Shown here one piece after another: positions 60,235 through 64,000 of a stretch of DNA of 64,000 nt; within the stretch, counting starts at the first letter, position 1; the number at the start of each line of letters is the position of its first letter. The translations under genes were made by a program, and so were the position numbers. The notes beneath the pieces were generated by a model. That model was not told where the DNA came from, did no database searches, and saw only the letters and a list, made by a program, of their open reading frames with translations. This DNA is from Gp6-AA40 sp963723495 (lineage in GTDB: Bacteria > Acidobacteriota > Vicinamibacteria > Vicinamibacterales > UBA2999), in assembly GCA_963723495.1 (NCBI GenBank), contig CAVRQR010000009.1:682001-746000 (forward strand). Reading direction: 5' to 3'.

Positions 60235-61415
60235 ATGTTGAAAGCCACTGCGGGGAAGATGCTGCCGACGACGATTACGGGGTCGTTGCCGCGGCCAAGC
60301 TGGTATACCGAGAACCTGGGGACGCGGTCGTTCCTGGATGCGATGGTGACGTCGCGGTTCCGGGAGCAGTATGTCGACGCGCTGTCGGCGTATCTGCGGG
60401 AACAGGAGGTCGCGGGGCTGGACATCGTGACGGATGGGGACTGCCGGTTCGACCAGGACATCGGCGGGCAGAGCTGGACGAGTTATCCGCCGCACCACAT
60501 GAGCGGGTTCGAGACGACGCATCCGAAGCTGGCGAAGGTGGGGGCGGGGGGATCGCGTTTCCGCGCGGGCACATCCTGCACGACTACCTCGAGGCGCGGG
60601 TGATGCCGACGCTGGTGGGGCCGGTGGGGCGCGGGGAAATGCAGTATGCGGAGCTGTTCAAGGCGGCGCAGCGGCTGACGCACACGCCGGTGAAGTTCGG
60701 GACGGTGACGCCGGAACTGGTGGCGTTCGCGGTGCAGGACGAGCACTACACGACGCTGCCGGACCGCATCATGGCGTCTCGCGATGCGTTCAACGAAGAG
60801 CTGCACGACCTGGCGGATGCCGGGTGTCAGGTCATCCAGATGGAGGAGCCCCAGATTCACCTGCTGGCGGCCCGCGGGTATGTGGACAAGGTCATCAACC
60901 CGGAGTTCATGCTGAAAGTATTCAACAACACGGTCAAGGGCCTGCGCGCGAAGACGGAAGTCTGGTGCCACACGTGCTGGGGCAACCCCTCGCAGCAGCG
61001 GATGTTTGGCAGCGTGCAGAGCTACAAGCCGGCGCTGGAGCTGCTGAACCAGGTCGATGCGGATGTGATCACGTTCGAGATGAAGAGCTCGAACATGATG
61101 GACCTGCAGGAGATCGGGGCGGCGATCACGGACATGAAGGTGTGCATCGGGGCGATTGACCATCACACGCTGCAGGTGGAGGCGCCGACGGAGGTCGCGG
61201 ACCTGATTCGGCAGGCCCTGACGGTGATCCCGGCCGAGCGGCTGGTCCTGAGCTCGGACTGCGGGATGGGACGCGAGGGGATGAGCCGGCGGCATGCCTT
61301 CTACAAGATGGTGTCGCTGGTGCAGGGGACGAACCTGGTGAAGAAAGAACTGGGGCTGCCGGTGACGGAGAGCCTCGGGGCGGATCCGAAGTTCTCGTTG
61401 ATCCGCACGACATAG
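60235..61415 (+). CDS. Cobalamin-independent methionine synthase-like (MetE C-terminal domain) methyltransferase, one frameshift
   Basis: Single-domain MetE/UROD-superfamily protein. Zinc ligands typical of MetE are visible: histidine and cysteine in VWCHTCWGNPSQ, glutamate in VITFEMKSSNM and cysteine in VLSSDCGMGREG. ITGSLPRPSWY at the N-terminus fits the catalytic domain. One G is missing from a G run at 60546-60551; restoring it gives KVGAGGGIAFPRGHILHDYL. About 394 residues, half the size of full MetE, so the substrate may be another thiol or a methylated aromatic. The IclR-type site upstream favours a catabolic role. Codon use is strongly G-ending (GGG, CGG, ACG), unlike its neighbours. 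Confidence 0.87.
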
Positions 61416-61429
61416 GGGATCAGGAACGA

Positions 61430-61533
61430 CAGTTCAAAGCGTCAAAAGTCAAGTGTTCGACGAGACTACGCCCGGATGGACTTCCCACTTACTGTTCCTA
61501 CTTTGACCTTTGCCCTTTGAACTTTCAGAGAGG
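61430..61533. repeat. Degenerate heptamer inverted repeat (CTTTGACC type), second copy
   Basis: The left arm AGTTCAAAGCGTCAAAAGTC (from 61431) pairs with the right arm ACTTTGACCTTTGCCCTTTG and AACT (to about 61525). The right arm and CAGAGAGG tail match the copy at 4860-4925, 57 kb away. It fills most of the gap before the sugar dehydrogenase gene. Confidence 0.65.
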
Positions 61534-61563
61534 TAAAGTCGGGCAGCCACGAAACAAATAGAC

Positions 61564-62856
61564 ATGCGGCTCTCGCGAACGGTCCTCACGGTCGTTGCGC
61601 TGTCGTTGCCAATAGTGCTCGGCGCTCAGAACCCGGCACCGCCAACCGCCGGTGTGTCCGATCGTGTGATTCCCCGTCCTCCGGCTCGTGAGTCCAATGC
61701 GCCCGCCGACGGGAGCGCGGCGCCAGACGGTTACTCGCCGATTCCTCAGTGGTTGGGCCAGACGCGCGCCGCGCGCGTGGCCAAATCGGAAGCCTTCACC
61801 GTACAAACCGCGGTGTCTGGCATCACCGGCGGCTTCTCCTTCCACTTCCTGCCCGACGGTCGAATTCTGATTTCCGAGCGGCCGGGTCGAATGAGGATTG
61901 CCGCGAAGGACGGCACGCTGTCCGAGCCGATCGGCGGGCTGCCCGAGCTCTACGCGAGTGGACCGCAGGGGCTCTTCGAAGTGATTCCCGATCGCGACTT
62001 CGCGAAGAACCGGCAGATCTACTTCGGCTACACGGCGCTGCCGGCAGGACCGCGGCCAGCGGTGCTCCCTCGTCTGGCCGGCCTGCTGATGATCGCGAGT
62101 GCTCGTCTCTCGGCGGACGACAAGCGCCTCGAGAACGTGCGTGTGCTGATGAACGCTGAAGGGATCAACGGCCGGATGATTCAAGCGCCGGACGGCACGC
62201 TCCTCATCACGTCCGGCATTCCCGCGGGCGTCGGGATCCACTCGCCGGACTGGCCGCAGCCGCAGCAGTTGACCAGCCGCATGGGCAAGGTGCTGCGCAT
62301 CAACACGGACGGTTCCATCCCTCGTGACAACCCGTTCGCGGGTCGAACTGACGCGCTTCCGGAAATCTATGCCCTCGGACTTCGCGACGACCAGGGCGTG
62401 GCACTCCATCCCCAGACCAGAAAACTGTGGACGAGCGAGAACGGTCCGAGGGGCGGCGACGAGATCAACGTCATCGAGGCGGGAAGAAACTACGGGTTTC
62501 CAATCATCAGCTACGGTCACGAGTACAGCGGCAAACCGATCAACGGCGATCGGACGACTGAAGCGGGGATGCAGCAGCCGGTGTATTTCTGGACGCCGTC
62601 AGTCGCGCCATCAGGGATGACCTTCTACAGCGGCCGTCTGTTCCCGGCCTGGCAGGGGAACCTGTTCGTGGCGACGCTTGCCGGCAAGCACGTCTCGCGA
62701 CTCGTGCTCGAAGGCGAGCGCGTGGTGGGCGAGGAACGCTTGTTGACCGCGCTCGATACGCGGATGCGTGACGTGCGCCAGGGTCCCGATGGCGCGCTCT
62801 ACGTCATGACGGACGGACCAGAGGGTCGAATCCTCAGGTTGGCCCCTCAGAACTGA
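61564..62856 (+). CDS. PQQ-dependent sugar dehydrogenase-like, periplasmic
   Basis: Soluble aldose sugar dehydrogenase type beta-propeller (GSDH family). Signal peptide (VLTVVALSLPIVLGAQ). Motifs in order: SFHFLPDGRILISERPGRM, YASGPQGLFEVIPDRDF, SRMGKVLRINTDGSIPRDNP, YALGLRDDQGVALHPQT, WTSENGPRGGDEINVIEAG and NYGFPIISYGHEYSG, which carry PQQ and calcium positions. 430 residues, frame intact. It probably oxidises an aldose in the periplasm and passes electrons to a cytochrome such as the one downstream. PQQ biosynthesis genes are not in the window. Confidence 0.92.
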   Translation: MRLSRTVLTVVALSLPIVLGAQNPAPPTAGVSDRVIPRPPARESNAPADGSAAPDGYSPIPQWLGQTRAARVAKSEAFTVQTAVSGITGGFSFHFLPDGRILISERPGRMRIAAKDGTLSEPIGGLPELYASGPQGLFEVIPDRDFAKNRQIYFGYTALPAGPRPAVLPRLAGLLMIASARLSADDKRLENVRVLMNAEGINGRMIQAPDGTLLITSGIPAGVGIHSPDWPQPQQLTSRMGKVLRINTDGSIPRDNPFAGRTDALPEIYALGLRDDQGVALHPQTRKLWTSENGPRGGDEINVIEAGRNYGFPIISYGHEYSGKPINGDRTTEAGMQQPVYFWTPSVAPSGMTFYSGRLFPAWQGNLFVATLAGKHVSRLVLEGERVVGEERLLTALDTRMRDVRQGPDGALYVMTDGPEGRILRLAPQN

Positions 62857-62890
62857 GAGTCCCTTTTAGCACTGGCTTTCGGTGCCAGCG

Positions 62891-63146
62891 GCGGAGAGGC
62901 ATACCGGTCCGCGGGCCGCGGACGCTGCGTCCGGGAAAGTCGCCGGCGCTCGTGCATTCTAACTGCCCGCGCGTCTAGGTGGTGACTCGTTCCGGCATCC
63001 GTTGCACGGCTCAAAACTTCGCAGCTATTTCGTTGCAACTCGAACGCGGGAGCGGAAGACGCGCGGCTGAATCGCGCCGGCCACTTTCCAGCTTCGCCAT
63101 GCGCTCGGCCTGGCGTACGCGGCCGCTGCCCGGTATGCCTCTCCGC
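62891..63146. repeat. Long imperfect foldback element
   Basis: Two arms of about 110 bases. Matching blocks in order: GCGGAGAGGCATACCGG (62891-62907) with its exact complement at 63130-63146; GGAAAGTCGCCGGCGC (62934-62949) with 63074-63089, one mismatch; CCGCGCGTCT (62967-62976) with 63057-63066, exact. Spacer lengths differ between arms. No coding potential; no transposase. May be a miniature mobile element or a structured RNA. The rest of the gap to 63381 contains a smaller hairpin near 63243 (CAGCTC with GAGCTG). Confidence 0.65.
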
Positions 63147-63399
63147 GTTGAGAAATCGCCGCAGCGTGCCTTCTGAGAGCGCGACTGTGAGCGCCGTGAC
63201 AGACGCGAAGCGGGGTAAAACGGGCTCGAAACGTGATGGCCGCGCAGCTCACGGAGCTGTGCGGTTACGTTGATGTGATGTGGAGAGCCAGTTTTTCCAC
63301 GGCGTCGAACCGGAGCGCGGGGCAGAAGGTACGCTGCGGCGGGGAGTAGCAGCCGAGCGATTCAACGCTGGATCTCGAAATATGATCCTCGTTACGCAA

Positions 63400-64000
63400 A
63401 TGAAGACTTTACGCCCAGATCGTCCGGTTGGGGTCCTGACGGTAGTCCTGCTCTTGTGGATCGCCGCTCCCGCGCTGGCACAGGACGGTGGCGCGCTCTA
63501 CAAGGAGCACTGCGCCAGCTGTCACAACGGGAGCATCGATCGGGCGCCGAGCCTCGAGGTGCTCCGGGCGATGACGCCGCAGCGAATCCTGGAGGTGCTC
63601 GAGTTCGGATCGATGGTGTCGATGACCCACGGCCGGACGACGGCCGAGAGGCGCGCGCTGGCGGAGTTCGCCAGCGGCAAGTCGCTCGGCGAGCGCTTCA
63701 CGATCGAGCCGGCACAGAAGGCGATGTGTCGGACGAAGACGCCGTTCTCGATCGAATCCCTCGCAGCCCGTCTGGAACGGCTTCGGCCAGAACCTTTCGA
63801 ACACGCGGTTCCAATCATCGAGCACAGGTCTGTCGGCGGCCGATGTCCCGCGGCTGAAGTTGAAATGGGCGTTTGGTCTTCCGGGCGACGTGCAGTCGTG
63901 GGCCGCGATCACCGTCGTCGGCGAGCGTGTGTTCGTCGGCAGCATCGCGGGCAACGTGTACTCGCTCGATGCGAGGACCGGCTGCGTGCACTGGGCCTTC
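63400..64000 (+). CDS. Cytochrome c / PQQ-binding dehydrogenase, 5' part, one frameshift
   Basis: Incomplete at the window end. Signal peptide (VVLLLWIAAPALAQ), then a c-type cytochrome domain with haem site YKEHCASCHNGS and a likely axial methionine around FGSMVSM. After a +1 shift near 63750 a pyrroloquinoline-quinone-type propeller begins: PVWNGFGQNLSNTRF, LSAADVPRLKLKWAFGLPGD and VFVGSIAGNVYSLDARTGCV. This order, cytochrome then propeller, is seen in acidobacterial alcohol dehydrogenase-like proteins. ATG 63400 or 63382 is the start. Periplasmic oxidation of alcohols or vanillyl-type substrates is possible, unproven. Confidence 0.83.
   Translation, partial: MKTLRPDRPVGVLTVVLLLWIAAPALAQDGGALYKEHCASCHNGSIDRAPSLEVLRAMTPQRILEVLEFGSMVSMTHGRTTAERRALAEFASGKSLGERFTIEPAQKAMCRTKTPFSIESLAARLERLRPEPFEHAVPIIEHRSVGGRCPAAEVEMGVWSSGRRAVVGRDHRRRRACVRRQHRGQRVLARCEDRLRALGL

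Noticed and set aside
1..64000. CRISPR array, insertion sequence or prophage
   Set aside because: No regularly spaced identical repeats and no transposase, integrase or structural phage gene; the only repeats are the degenerate heptamer elements and one foldback.

Overview
The window looks like a piece of an Acidobacteriota chromosome, most likely class Vicinamibacteria. This is inferred from gene content, not from a marker gene. The evidence is six large TonB-dependent receptors with an N-terminal carboxypeptidase-regulatory (Oar-like) domain, two CRTAC1/ASPIC-UnbV plus TPR modules, a DUF6496-type basic protein, several secreted GWWEGDTLV-type proteins, high GC, and many Tat/Sec-exported oxidoreductases. 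I see no rRNA, tRNA, CRISPR array, transposase or phage gene.

Layout. 0-9 kb: receptor A, a persulfide dioxygenase-rhodanese fusion, an attenuator-like RNA element, a small unknown gene, an MltB-type transglycosylase and a two-subunit molybdenum hydroxylase. 9-19.6 kb: receptor B (preceded by a 32-residue signal-peptide-only ORF), receptor C, and a CRTAC1 + TPR lipoprotein pair. 19.7-32.3 kb: housekeeping-like genes (AmtB, HemD, PhzF, ABC-F, a lipase-like protein, GNAT, DUF6496), then a glycosyltransferase and amylo-alpha-1,6-glucosidase pair and an SMP-30-like protein. 32.3-39.3 kb: a GntR/LuxR regulator pair, tannase/feruloyl esterase, an NHL-repeat protein, a membrane-anchored TPR protein and a secreted protein. 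39.3-53.5 kb: receptors D, E and F, a TPR + CRTAC1 pair, and an IclR regulator. 53.8-64 kb: ring-cleaving VOC dioxygenase, three secreted proteins, a degenerate metallo-beta-lactamase-fold protein, a maleylacetate-reductase-type Fe-ADH, a MetE-like methyltransferase, a PQQ sugar dehydrogenase and the start of a cytochrome c/PQQ dehydrogenase.

How the genes may work together. The right half reads as a plant-phenolic (tannin, lignin or aromatic ester) utilisation region: outer-membrane uptake by TonB receptors, ester hydrolysis by tannase, ring cleavage, maleylacetate reduction and a possible methyl-transfer enzyme. The most notable regulatory signal is a palindrome close to TTTCGCATAGCGAAA placed about 30 bp downstream of the -10 element at four promoters (receptors D, E, F and the MetE-like gene). 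An IclR-family gene is divergent from one of them, so a local IclR regulon is the simplest reading.

Data quality. Many genes carry single-base frameshifts, mostly in the +1 direction and strongly clustered (12.8-19.6, 27.9-31.1, 42-45.7 and 47.3-50.1 kb), while neighbours are clean. I treat most as probable sequencing or polishing errors and annotate full gene spans, with fragment frames described. A second genome-scale feature is a family of degenerate heptamer-based inverted repeats between genes, one of which lies in frame inside a lipoprotein signal peptide.
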